Shown piece by piece: positions 8,380-15,834 of a stretch of DNA of 64,000 nucleotides. Position numbers and translations under genes: made by a program. The stretch's first letter is position 1; each line of letters opens with the position of its first letter. The notes beneath the pieces were generated by a model. The model was not told the origin of the DNA, did no database searches, and worked only from the letters and a program-made list of their open reading frames with translations. Source of the DNA: Thermoleophilales bacterium (GTDB lineage Bacteria > Actinomycetota > Thermoleophilia > Solirubrobacterales > 70-9); NCBI GenBank assembly GCA_020636955.1, contig JACJWY010000013.1:10654-74653 (forward strand), written 5' to 3'.

Positions 8380-8862
8380 ATGAGCGATAGCGAGCGCCCG
8401 GTCGTCCTGACCGGAACCATGAAACGGCTGAACGGCACCGAGCAGGACCTGGGGGAGTACGTGGGTAGCGTGACCCTGGTCGTGAACACCGCCAGCAAAT
8501 GCGGGCTCACCCCGCAGTTCGAGGCCCTGCAGGCGATTTACGCCGACCGGAAAGATCAGGGCTTCACGATCCTCGGCTTCCCGGCTAACGATTTTCTCGA
8601 GCAGGAACCAGGCACTGCCGACGAGATCGCCGAGTTCTGTCAGATCAATTACGGGGTCGAATTCCCGATGTTCGAGAAGAGCACCGTGGTCGGTGACGAG
8701 GCCAACCCGCTCTTCACCGAACTGGCGGCCCAGTCGGAGCAGCCGGAATGGAACTTCGCCAAGTACCTGATCGACCGAGACGGAAAGCTGGTCAGGAAGT
8801 TCCCGGCCCCGACCGCCCCGGACGATCCCGAAATAATCGAAGCGATCGAGGCGCAACTTTAG
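8380..8862 (+). CDS. Glutathione peroxidase family, thioredoxin-dependent type
   Basis: A 160-residue cytosolic peroxidase. The catalytic tetrad is visible: Cys41 (ASKCGLT), Gln75 (LEQEPG), Trp124 and Asn125 (EWNFAKYL). Cys87 in AEFC is at the position of the resolving Cys in yeast and insect thioredoxin-dependent Gpx. The common FPCNQFG motif is FPANDF here, so that second Cys is absent. Probable reductant is thioredoxin or mycothiol/mycoredoxin rather than glutathione. It is divergent from HMG-CoA reductase, with only 47 bases between the starts. Confidence 0.92.
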   Translation: MSDSERPVVLTGTMKRLNGTEQDLGEYVGSVTLVVNTASKCGLTPQFEALQAIYADRKDQGFTILGFPANDFLEQEPGTADEIAEFCQINYGVEFPMFEKSTVVGDEANPLFTELAAQSEQPEWNFAKYLIDRDGKLVRKFPAPTAPDDPEIIEAIEAQL

Positions 8863-8963
8863 GGACGGTTTCCGTTTCCTGGAAGAAAGGCGGCATCCCG
8901 TCCGTCTGGTTCGCAACGATAAAACGGGATCTCCCGGAAAGAACTCCGGGAAGGGGAAGGCGG

Positions 8964-10613
8964 ATGAAGATGGGAAGGGTCGGCAAAGGGAGCTACAGGG
9001 CAAGGGTAATGGCCTCCGCACTGGTGCTGTTCGGGGCGGCCGGAACCTTGTTGGCGGCGTTTGCGCCCGAAGCGTCGGCCCAAAGGCTGCTTTTCGGTCG
9101 TGACCTGATCTCGGGTAACGCCGCGGTCATGGAGATCGGTACCTGGAAGATCTCCGAGCCGGAGATAGAACTGGGTCAGTTCCCCACGGGCGTGTACCTG
9201 AATCCGGATCGGGACCAGGCCTACATCACCAAGTACGTCGATCCGAACGTGTCCGTGGTCGACCTCGCTACCAACACTCTGATCGGCCCGGGCATACTCC
9301 CCGAAGAGGACGATGTTCTGCGGATACTCGGTGTGGCTTTCACAACGAATGGCTCCCGGGCATTCATGGTGGTGGACAGGGCGGGAAATCCTCAGGCCAT
9401 ATCGGTCATCGACACGAACAATCAATCCCTTGTCGGGCAGCCTGTGGTGTTGCACAACGGTGGAGGGCTGAACGCCGAACCTCTGGTTAGTCCAAACGGG
9501 CGCAGACTCTATGTATCTACTGCTGGGCCCGATGAGGTGCTGGTCTTCGACACGGACACGATGGCCCTGAATGGGCCGGCGATACCGACCGGTTTATTTG
9601 TCAACGACCTCGCAATGTCTCCAGATGGCTCCCAGCTGTACACGGCGAACGGGGGACTTAACACAATCAGCATCCTCGATACCGCTACCAGGACTGCCGC
9701 TGGTGCCGATATCCCGATTCCCGGCTCCGCTGACTACATAACCCTCTCCAGGGATGGAAGCAGGGCTTATGTGAGTTGGGGAACCGGAGGGGGTGGAGGG
9801 CTGGCCGTCGTCAACCTGGATACCGGAACCGTCATCCAGCCGTCCGTGCCCGGGCTTGTGGATCCCGGAAAGCTTGCAATCCCCCCGACCGGCAATCTGG
9901 CCTACGTGGCTCACGGCGCCGACGGTGGCGACTCGCGTCGGCTCGCAACGATCAATCTCACGAGCAACAGCAAGGTGGGAAGCGACGTGGAAACCGACGG
10001 TGGATTCGGTCTGCTGGCCTTCCCGGGGGTCGAGTACGCGGGGCGGCCGATCCTGGGCAAACGATTCGTCGCCAGATCTGTTCGTGGCAAAGTGACCACC
10101 AGGTGCCGCGGGGATCGCAAGTTCAGGCCACTTCGCGAAGCCAAAACGGTACCGGTCGGCTGTCTGGTCGACACCCGAAAGGGAACCGTGAGCCTGGTTT
10201 CGGCGACCGGCAAGACGGGAAGCTCGTCCGGGGCCCGGTTCCGGTTCGGTCTTTTCCGGGTTTCCCAGGCCAGAAAACCAAACGCACCCACCGTGCTGAC
10301 CCTCAAGGGGTCGCTTGGCTGTCACGCTTCAGCCGGTTCGAGCATGTTGGCGGCGAGGGGTCTGGCTCCGCGGGCTGCCCACAGGCGCCGCGGTGGTCGC
10401 AGACTCTGGGGCTCAGGCAAGGGGCGCTACACCACCAAGGGCAAGTACGGTTCTGCGTCGGTCCGCGGTACCACGTGGCTGGTTCAGGATCGATGCAACA
10501 AATCCAGCCTGTTCCGAGTCTTCAACGGGGAGGTTGCCGTGCGCGACTTCATTCGCAAGCGGACGGTGCTCCTGCGGAAGGGTCAGAGTTATGTGGCCCG
10601 GGCCCGTCGCTAG
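8964..10613 (+). CDS. Secreted YVTN-type beta-propeller protein with FecR-like C-terminal domain
   Basis: 549 residues from ATG 8964 (AAGGGGAAGG upstream). A signal peptide ends near APEASAQ. Residues about 35-350 are repeated blades of the surface-layer/YVTN type (for example VSPNGRRLYVS, MSPDGSQLYTAN, LSRDGSRAYVS, IPPTGNLAYVA). The C-terminal 180 residues contain VPVGCLVDTRKGTVSLVSA, then GKYGSASVRGTTWLVQDRC, FNGEVAVRDF and RKGQSYVAR, a FecR-like beta-domain found on many secreted Solirubrobacterales proteins. Four cysteines in that part may pair. Likely a cell-surface binding protein; ligand unknown. It sits alone between the Gpx and formate dehydrogenase genes. Confidence 0.82.
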   Translation: MKMGRVGKGSYRARVMASALVLFGAAGTLLAAFAPEASAQRLLFGRDLISGNAAVMEIGTWKISEPEIELGQFPTGVYLNPDRDQAYITKYVDPNVSVVDLATNTLIGPGILPEEDDVLRILGVAFTTNGSRAFMVVDRAGNPQAISVIDTNNQSLVGQPVVLHNGGGLNAEPLVSPNGRRLYVSTAGPDEVLVFDTDTMALNGPAIPTGLFVNDLAMSPDGSQLYTANGGLNTISILDTATRTAAGADIPIPGSADYITLSRDGSRAYVSWGTGGGGGLAVVNLDTGTVIQPSVPGLVDPGKLAIPPTGNLAYVAHGADGGDSRRLATINLTSNSKVGSDVETDGGFGLLAFPGVEYAGRPILGKRFVARSVRGKVTTRCRGDRKFRPLREAKTVPVGCLVDTRKGTVSLVSATGKTGSSSGARFRFGLFRVSQARKPNAPTVLTLKGSLGCHASAGSSMLAARGLAPRAAHRRRGGRRLWGSGKGRYTTKGKYGSASVRGTTWLVQDRCNKSSLFRVFNGEVAVRDFIRKRTVLLRKGQSYVARARR

Positions 10614-10680
10614 ACGATTCAAACCGTTCTTGATCCTTTCGCTGACGATGCAGACATGCTCCTCCGGGTCGGTTAGGTTT

Positions 10681-10703
10681 TGTCCACTTGTCACGACTGG
10701 ACA
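10681..10703. promoter_or_regulatory. Inverted repeat just upstream of formate dehydrogenase
   Basis: TGTCCA and TGGACA are separated by 11 bases, ending 9 bases before the formate dehydrogenase ATG and touching its AGGAGGAG ribosome-binding site. It could be an operator or an mRNA hairpin; the arms are short and chance is possible. Confidence 0.2.
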
Positions 10704-10712
10704 GGAGGAGAG

Positions 10713-11912
10713 ATGGCGAAGGTTCTTTGCGTTCTGTACGACGACCCGGTTGACGGGTATCCGCCGCAGTACGCGCGCGATGACATCCCGACGCTCGAGA
10801 AGTATCCGGACGGGCAGAGCATGCCCTCGCCCTCGACGGTCGATTTCACGCCGGGCGAGCTGCTCGGCTGCGTCTCCGGCGAGCTCGGACTGAGGAAGTT
10901 CCTCGAGGATGCCGGACACGAACTAGTCGTCACCTCGGACAAGGACGGGGAAGGATCGGCCTTCGAGCGCGAGCTGGTCGATTCGGACGTGGTCATCTCG
11001 CAGCCGTTCTGGCCTGCCTACCTGACCGCCGAGCGGATCGCCTCCGCTCCGAACCTGAAGCTTGCGATCACCGCCGGCATCGGCTCCGACCATGTCGACC
11101 TCCAGGCGGCGATGGATGCCGGGATCACGGTCGCCGAAGTCACCTACTGCAACAGCATCAGTGTGGCCGAGCACGTCGCCATGTCGATCCTCGTGCTGGT
11201 CCGCAACTTCGTTCCTTCACATCAGATCGTGCTCGACGGAGGCTGGAACATCGCCGATGCGGTTTCCCGTTCTTATGACCTCGAAGGTATGCAGGTCGGC
11301 ACGGTGGCGGCGGGAAGGATCGGTCTCGGGGTGCTGCGCCGGCTGGCCCCGTTCGACGTCGGCCTCCATTACATGGACCGATACCGACTGCCGGCCGAGG
11401 TGGAAGCAGAGCTCAACCTGACCCACCATGAGACGGTCGAGTCGCTGGTCGAGGTCTGCGACGTGGTGACCATCAACTGCCCGCTTCATCCGGAGACCGA
11501 GCATCTCTTCGACGCGGAGATGATCGGGAAAATGAAGCGCGGCGCTTACCTGATCAACACGGCCCGCGGCAAGATCTGTGACCGGGACGCGGTCGCCAGC
11601 GCTCTCGAGAGCGGGCATCTGGCCGGCTATGCGGGAGATGTCTGGTTCCCGCAGCCTGCCCCGGCGGATCACCCCTGGCGAGCGATGCCGCATAACGGCA
11701 TGACCCCGCACATCTCCGGTTCCTCGCTTTCGGCCCAGGCCCGGTATGCGGCCGGCACCCGGGAGATCCTCGAATGCTGGATGGGGGAAAGGCCGATCCG
11801 GGACGAGTATTTGATCGTCGAGGGTGGCAACCTGGCCGGCACCGGCGCCCATTCATACAGCGCCGGCAATGCGACTTCCGGTTCCGAGGAAGCCGCCCGG
11901 TTCAGCGGGTAA
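10713..11912 (+). CDS. fdh: NAD-dependent formate dehydrogenase
   Basis: A 399-residue D-2-hydroxyacid dehydrogenase superfamily enzyme that oxidises formate to CO2 with NAD+. Near-diagnostic stretches for the metal-free FDH are PFWPAYLTAERI, YCNSISVAEHV (substrate Asn), GTVAAGRIGLGVLRRL (atypical dinucleotide loop), NTARGKICDRDAV (catalytic Arg), GDVWFPQPAPADHPW (catalytic Gln) and GMTPHISG (catalytic His). Asp in YMDRYRLP at the end of the second Rossmann strand favours NAD over NADP. The N-terminal extension (about residues 1-60) is also typical. ATG 10713 follows AGGAGGAG. It could act after the formaldehyde genes at 20.3-22.2 kb. Confidence 0.95.
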   Translation: MAKVLCVLYDDPVDGYPPQYARDDIPTLEKYPDGQSMPSPSTVDFTPGELLGCVSGELGLRKFLEDAGHELVVTSDKDGEGSAFERELVDSDVVISQPFWPAYLTAERIASAPNLKLAITAGIGSDHVDLQAAMDAGITVAEVTYCNSISVAEHVAMSILVLVRNFVPSHQIVLDGGWNIADAVSRSYDLEGMQVGTVAAGRIGLGVLRRLAPFDVGLHYMDRYRLPAEVEAELNLTHHETVESLVEVCDVVTINCPLHPETEHLFDAEMIGKMKRGAYLINTARGKICDRDAVASALESGHLAGYAGDVWFPQPAPADHPWRAMPHNGMTPHISGSSLSAQARYAAGTREILECWMGERPIRDEYLIVEGGNLAGTGAHSYSAGNATSGSEEAARFSG

Positions 11913-11933
11913 AGAAGCCGCCCTGTTGAGCAA

Positions 11934-11956
11934 GCGGGGCCGCCGGGCGGCCCCGC
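11934..11956. terminator. GC-rich stem-loop between convergent fdh and hugZ-like genes
   Basis: Arms GCGGGGCCGCC and GGCGGCCCCGC (11 bases, perfect) meet at a single central base, so the hairpin loop will open a few pairs. There is no T-run. Its place between two convergent stops supports a bidirectional terminator or RNA-end stabiliser. Confidence 0.5.
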
Positions 11957-11972
11957 AGGCGCGAGACCTTGT

Positions 11973-12821
11973 TCAGGAGCCGAGCTTCTGGCGGGCGCGG
12001 CGGGCCAGATCCACCGTGGCGGCGCGCAGCCCGCCAGGGGTGTCGATCCGGTCGGTGAAGCTGACCCGGCCGGCTTTCTCGCCTTCGGCGGTGACCAGCT
12101 GCAGGTCCAGCCCGTAACGGTCGGCCCTCTCGCAGCTCGCCTCGCTGATCCCGGGAAGGTCGATGAAGGCCTGGGCCATCGCCAGCAGCGCGTCGGGATG
12201 GTCGGCATTCAGATGGGCAACTGCATCCGGCACCTGCGGCTGGACCGGATCGGCCTCGGCGTTCCGGTAGTCCTCGGCGGTGGCCGAATCCATGCGACCG
12301 TAGCCGCCGACCCAGCGAACCCGGTCCACTTCTAGGATCCAGAAGGAGAAGTCGTTGAAGTCCGCGTACATCGCGGCCGACGGCACCGCCTCGAGGTGGG
12401 CAGCCCGGGCCGAAGCCTCGTCCGGGTGCTCATCCGATCGCTTCACCTTGCCGGCCAGGGTCACCCGGCCACCGGCCAGAACCTCGCCCTTGTGGAAGGG
12501 GTCGGCGACCATCAGCGAAGCCTGCCGGTTGTTCTCGAGGTTGCGGGCGTGCTCGGCGAGGGTGGAGAGGCAGAACACCGGGCTGCCGTCATCCATTACC
12601 CCGTAGGTGACGAGCGAGGCCCAGGGGGTGCCGTCATCGCTCAGGGAGCCGAGCGTGCCGTGGGTCGCGTTGGCGACGATGGTCCGGGATTCCTCGGCGG
12701 CACTGCGGCGGCGTCCGCCGCGGGCGATCGGGGCCACGTCCGGAATCTTCGTGTCGGGGTTGACGTCATGCGTGCCGACGACTGCCCGTAGCTTCGGATC
12801 GATCTTGGTATCGGTGGCCAC
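11973..12821 (-). CDS. HugZ-type haem-degrading protein (FMN-binding split barrel plus DUF2470)
   Basis: About 282 residues from GTG 12821, with AAGGAAAG about 12 bases upstream; the frame is open to an ATG at 12941, but that would place the iron-box palindrome inside the gene. Residues about 30-170 form a pyridoxamine-phosphate-oxidase-like split barrel (TIVANATHGTLGSLS, GTPWASLVTYG, CLSTLAEHARNLENN). Residues about 195-280 match DUF2470 (VAHLNADHPDALLAMAQAF). This pairing defines HugZ/HutZ-type proteins that open the haem ring and release iron. It is divergent from a haem-type ABC transporter, which supports haem-iron use. Confidence 0.83.
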   Translation of the reverse strand: MATDTKIDPKLRAVVGTHDVNPDTKIPDVAPIARGGRRRSAAEESRTIVANATHGTLGSLSDDGTPWASLVTYGVMDDGSPVFCLSTLAEHARNLENNRQASLMVADPFHKGEVLAGGRVTLAGKVKRSDEHPDEASARAAHLEAVPSAAMYADFNDFSFWILEVDRVRWVGGYGRMDSATAEDYRNAEADPVQPQVPDAVAHLNADHPDALLAMAQAFIDLPGISEASCERADRYGLDLQLVTAEGEKAGRVSFTDRIDTPGGLRAATVDLARRARQKLGS

Positions 12822-12867
12822 CGTTTTCTCGCTTTCCTTGATGAGGTCTGCTGCGTTGAGGGGGGTG

Positions 12868-12881
12868 TTAGGGTACCCTAT
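12868..12881. promoter_or_regulatory. Candidate iron-regulator (DtxR/IdeR-like) operator
   Basis: TTAGGGTACCCTAT contains a perfect 12-base palindrome TAGGGTACCCTA. It lies in the divergent control region, 47 bases before the HugZ-like start and 100 bases before the HmuT-like start. Aligned to the DtxR consensus it matches 13 of 19 positions by my count. Two further TTAGG-N4-CCTAA-like sites precede the HtaA gene downstream. Confidence 0.55.
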
Positions 12882-12981
12882 CTTCGAATCGACGCCGGAA
12901 CGATCGCAGGTCCAAGACCTTTGCCGCCGCGCCGTGTTCAAAAGGTTACTTGCCTACCCCTCGAAGGAGTACAACCCCCAA

Positions 12982-13884
12982 ATGACGACCGTCGCCGCAC
13001 GCACCCAGCCCCGTTTCAACCGCATTCACGGGTTGGTGATGCTGCTGGCCGCCGTCCTCCTGGGGCTGGCCCTGGCTGCTCCTCACGCCGAGGCGGCCGG
13101 CAAACAGAGAGTTGTTGCGATCAGTCCCTTCGCGGCTTCGGCCATGATCAAGATGGGTGTCAAGCCGATCGCAATTGGCCAGACGATCGGTGGCTCCCGC
13201 CGGCTCGACCCCCGGCTTCGGAACGTCAAGACTCTGAAGCTCAGCCACCCGAACGGTCCCAACCTCGAGGTGATGGCAAAGATCAAGCCGGACCTGGTCT
13301 TCAGCTCCACTCGCTGGTCAAAGGGCACCTCGGCGATGAAGCGGCTCGGCATCCGGGTCGTCTACGCCGACCCGACCGGACTCGGGCAGGTGTATCCGAC
13401 GATCAGGAAAATCGGCCGCAAGATCGGCCGGAGCGCGCAGGCCGGGCGTCTGATCGCTTCGATGAAGAAGCGGGTCAACCGGGCCACAAAGCCGACCACG
13501 AAGCATCCGAAGATTCTGGTGGTGCTCGGCATCGGGACCACCGCGATGGCCTTCCTCAAGAACTCCTGGGGCGGCCAGCTGGTGCGTGCGGCCGGAGGCA
13601 ACCTGGTCACCGGCGGTGCCACCAACAGCGGGGGCTTCGCCCGGCTTTCCGACGAAGTCGTGGTGGCCCAGAACCCGGACATCATCGTCGTGGTTCCACA
13701 TGGCAACAGTGACGACATCGGCCAGGTCGCCGATTACATCGAAAACAACGAGGCCTGGCAGACCACCAATGCGGTCAAGAACGGGAAGGTCTTCGTCTCT
13801 GTCGACAACGAACTTCTCCAGGCCGGAACCGACGTCGGGCAGATCATTGGCAAGATCCGGTCGAAGTGGTTGAAGAACTGGTGA
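12982..13884 (+). CDS. hmuT: Haem/iron ABC transporter substrate-binding protein
   Basis: 300 residues from ATG 12982 (GAAGGAG upstream). A signal peptide ends near APHAEAAG; the remainder is a cluster A-II binding-protein fold (VVAISPFAASAMIKMGVKPIA, IKPDLVFSSTRW, LGIRVVYADP, VVAQNPDIIVV). There is no cysteine anywhere, so unlike most Gram-positive binding proteins it has no lipobox anchor. Candidate haem ligands are the His in KLSHPNGPN and Tyr in VVYADP, but this is a guess. Haem rather than siderophore is inferred from the neighbouring HtaA and HugZ genes. First gene of the hmuTUV-htaA run. Confidence 0.82.
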   Translation: MTTVAARTQPRFNRIHGLVMLLAAVLLGLALAAPHAEAAGKQRVVAISPFAASAMIKMGVKPIAIGQTIGGSRRLDPRLRNVKTLKLSHPNGPNLEVMAKIKPDLVFSSTRWSKGTSAMKRLGIRVVYADPTGLGQVYPTIRKIGRKIGRSAQAGRLIASMKKRVNRATKPTTKHPKILVVLGIGTTAMAFLKNSWGGQLVRAAGGNLVTGGATNSGGFARLSDEVVVAQNPDIIVVVPHGNSDDIGQVADYIENNEAWQTTNAVKNGKVFVSVDNELLQAGTDVGQIIGKIRSKWLKNW

Positions 13885-13929
13885 CCGAGCGGGCCTTCGG
13901 GCCCTGACCCTGACTTCCGGGGGAGTGAA

Positions 13930-14919
13930 CTGACCTCAGTCAGGCCGATAGCCGTCGCCGTGGGGATGCTCTTCGCCCTGGTAGCGGCCGCCTGCGCCTC
14001 GCTGGCTTTCGGCGCGGTTCACATTCCGCTCGGCGAAGTGCTCGACACCCTGTTCGGTCGACAGGTTCCCGAAACCAGCAAGCAGATCATCGAGGTGCTG
14101 CGCCTGCCGCGGACGGTCGAGGCGATCGTGGTCGGGGCCGCACTCGGTGTTGCCGGCGCCTGCCTCCAGGGCGCGCTCAACAATCCGCTCGCTTCGCCGG
14201 ATGTGATCGGTGTGACCGGCGGAGCCGGTTTTGGGGCGATGCTGGTGATCTTGCTCAGTCCGGCCAGCGTCGCGCTGCTTCCGCTCAGCGCTCTCGCCTT
14301 CGGACTGCTCGCCGCACTCCTGGTCTTTCTGATCGGCTTCACCGGCAGAGGCGGCGGCAACATCACCCGGATCATCCTGGCCGGCATCGCAATCGCCGCC
14401 CTTTTCTCGGCCGCCACGGCGGGACTGATGTCTGTCTATCCGGACCGGGTCCCGAATGCGGTCTTCTTCCTGGTCGGCGGGCTCACCTCCACCGGCTGGG
14501 ACAACCTAGAGACGATCTGGCCCTACTTCGCGGTCGGCTTCGTGCTGGCCGCCTTCATGATCCGGCCTCTGGACCGGCTGATGCTGGGCGACGACGTCGC
14601 CGCCTCGGTCGGCTCCCGGCCCCGGCTGATCCGGCTCACCGCTGCCCTCGCCGCGGCCATTCTCGCCTCGGCCGCCGCCGCGATCGCCGGGTTGCTCGCC
14701 TTCCTTGGTCTGTTGATTCCGCATCTGGTCCGACTGCTCGGCGGCACCAACAACCACTCATACGTGATGCCGGTATCGGCTCTGGCCGGCGCCGCGCTCC
14801 TGACTGCTGCAGACACCCTGGCCCGTACGATTGCCTCGCCGGTCGAGATGCCGGTCGGTCCCTTCCTGGTCTTGCTCGGCGTGCCCCTGTTCCTCTGGCT
14901 GCTCAGGAAGGCTGTCTGA
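13930..14919 (+). CDS. hmuU: Haem/iron ABC transporter permease (FecCD family)
   Basis: About 329 residues, around ten membrane helices. Family landmarks are RLPRTVEAIVVGAALGVAGA, QGALNNPLASPDVIGVTGGA, and the cytoplasmic coupling-loop end LGLLIPHLVRLL. A GTG at 13960 starts a shorter version, but it has no ribosome-binding site. CTG at 13930 is in frame, follows GGGGGAG at 5-base spacing and gives a positively charged MTSVRPIAVAVG lead, so I prefer it. It forms the membrane channel for the HmuT-like protein and overlaps hmuV by TGATG. The substrate is inferred from context. Confidence 0.85.
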   Translation: MTSVRPIAVAVGMLFALVAAACASLAFGAVHIPLGEVLDTLFGRQVPETSKQIIEVLRLPRTVEAIVVGAALGVAGACLQGALNNPLASPDVIGVTGGAGFGAMLVILLSPASVALLPLSALAFGLLAALLVFLIGFTGRGGGNITRIILAGIAIAALFSAATAGLMSVYPDRVPNAVFFLVGGLTSTGWDNLETIWPYFAVGFVLAAFMIRPLDRLMLGDDVAASVGSRPRLIRLTAALAAAILASAAAAIAGLLAFLGLLIPHLVRLLGGTNNHSYVMPVSALAGAALLTAADTLARTIASPVEMPVGPFLVLLGVPLFLWLLRKAV

Positions 14920-15737
14920 TGGCCTTCGGTCGTGGCAAGGTCGAACTGGATGATCGGGCGCCATTGCTTGAGGCCGACCGGGTCGAGGTGAGGATTGGCA
15001 AGGAGCGGATCCTCGAATCTGCCAGTCTGACTCTGAACAAAGGCGAGCTGGTTGCCGTGGTGGGCCCGAACGGGGCCGGCAAGTCCACTTTCGCCCGGGC
15101 CTTCTGTGGCCTCAGACGACCGCAGGGGGGAGCTGTTCGCTGGATGGGCGCGGACCTGACCGAGCTTCACGGCCGAAGGCTGGCCGACGTGCGGGCCTAC
15201 GTTCCCCAGCGAGCCCAGGTGCCGACCGGGGTCACAGTCAGGGACGCGGTGAACATCGGCCGCTCCACCCATCTCAAGCCGCTACAGGGACTTTCGGCCG
15301 GAGACCGCGACGCGGTTGCCGATTCGATCGCCCGGGCCCGGATGGAAGGTTTCGAGGAGCGTGACCTCAGCACCCTCTCCGGCGGGGAGATGCAGCGGGT
15401 CCAGATCGCGATCGCCCTGGCCCAGGGCGCGCCGGTTCTGGTCGCCGACGAACCGACCGCTCAGCTCGACCTCGGTGCGACCGCCGCGATCTCGAAGATG
15501 CTGCGCGAGCTGGTCGGGGAGGGGATGGGGGTGGTGTTGATCGTCCACGACCTCGCCCTGGCCGCGGCGATTGCCGACCAGGTGGTCGTGATGAGTTCCG
15601 GACGGACAATCGCAACCGGGACCCCCGAAGCGGTGTTAACGAGTCAGTTGATCAGCGACGTGTGGGGTGTCGAGGCGGAACTCGTACAGCGAGAAGGCCG
15701 CTCGGCCCTCCATGTGGAGTGGCTCGACCGCCATTAG
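14919..15737 (+). CDS. hmuV: Haem/iron ABC transporter ATPase
   Basis: A 272-residue ABC ATPase of the FecE/HmuV type. Walker A is GPNGAGKST at residues 49-57, the Q-loop VPQRAQVPTG, signature LSGGEMQRVQIA, Walker B VLVADEPTAQLD and switch His in LIVHDLALA. All catalytic residues are intact. ATG overlaps the permease stop (TGATG), indicating coupled translation. It energises haem or iron-complex import. The stop codon lies inside a TTAGG-N4-CCTAA palindrome that precedes the HtaA gene. Confidence 0.92.
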   Translation: MAFGRGKVELDDRAPLLEADRVEVRIGKERILESASLTLNKGELVAVVGPNGAGKSTFARAFCGLRRPQGGAVRWMGADLTELHGRRLADVRAYVPQRAQVPTGVTVRDAVNIGRSTHLKPLQGLSAGDRDAVADSIARARMEGFEERDLSTLSGGEMQRVQIAIALAQGAPVLVADEPTAQLDLGATAAISKMLRELVGEGMGVVLIVHDLALAAAIADQVVVMSSGRTIATGTPEAVLTSQLISDVWGVEAELVQREGRSALHVEWLDRH

Positions 15738-15747
15738 GCCCTCCTAA
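15734..15747. promoter_or_regulatory. Candidate iron-regulator operator, first of a tandem pair
   Basis: TTAGGCCCTCCTAA is a perfect TTAGG-N4-CCTAA palindrome (extends to ATTAGG/CCTAAT), overlapping the hmuV stop codon and about 90 bases before the HtaA start. Confidence 0.5.
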
Positions 15748-15772
15748 TCCCAATCGTGTTAGTGTGGATTTC

Positions 15773-15786
15773 TAAGGCAGACCTAA
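15773..15786. promoter_or_regulatory. Candidate iron-regulator operator, second of a tandem pair
   Basis: TAAGGCAGACCTAA differs from TTAGG-N4-CCTAA by one base. It is centred 39 bases after the first site and about 55 bases before the HtaA start, where it could block a promoter. The pair suggests the HtaA genes have their own iron-controlled transcript besides read-through from hmuTUV. Confidence 0.5.
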
Positions 15787-15834
15787 CTTCGCATTTTCAC
15801 CTCTCAGACCACGTTTCAAGGAGATCTTTCACAC

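Noticed and set aside
12982..15737. Siderophore or B12 transporter instead of haem transporter
   Set aside because: The binding protein and permease families cover all three ligands, but adjacent HtaA and HugZ genes favour haem. B12 has its own riboswitch-linked system at 49-56 kb. Sequence alone does not exclude a siderophore.
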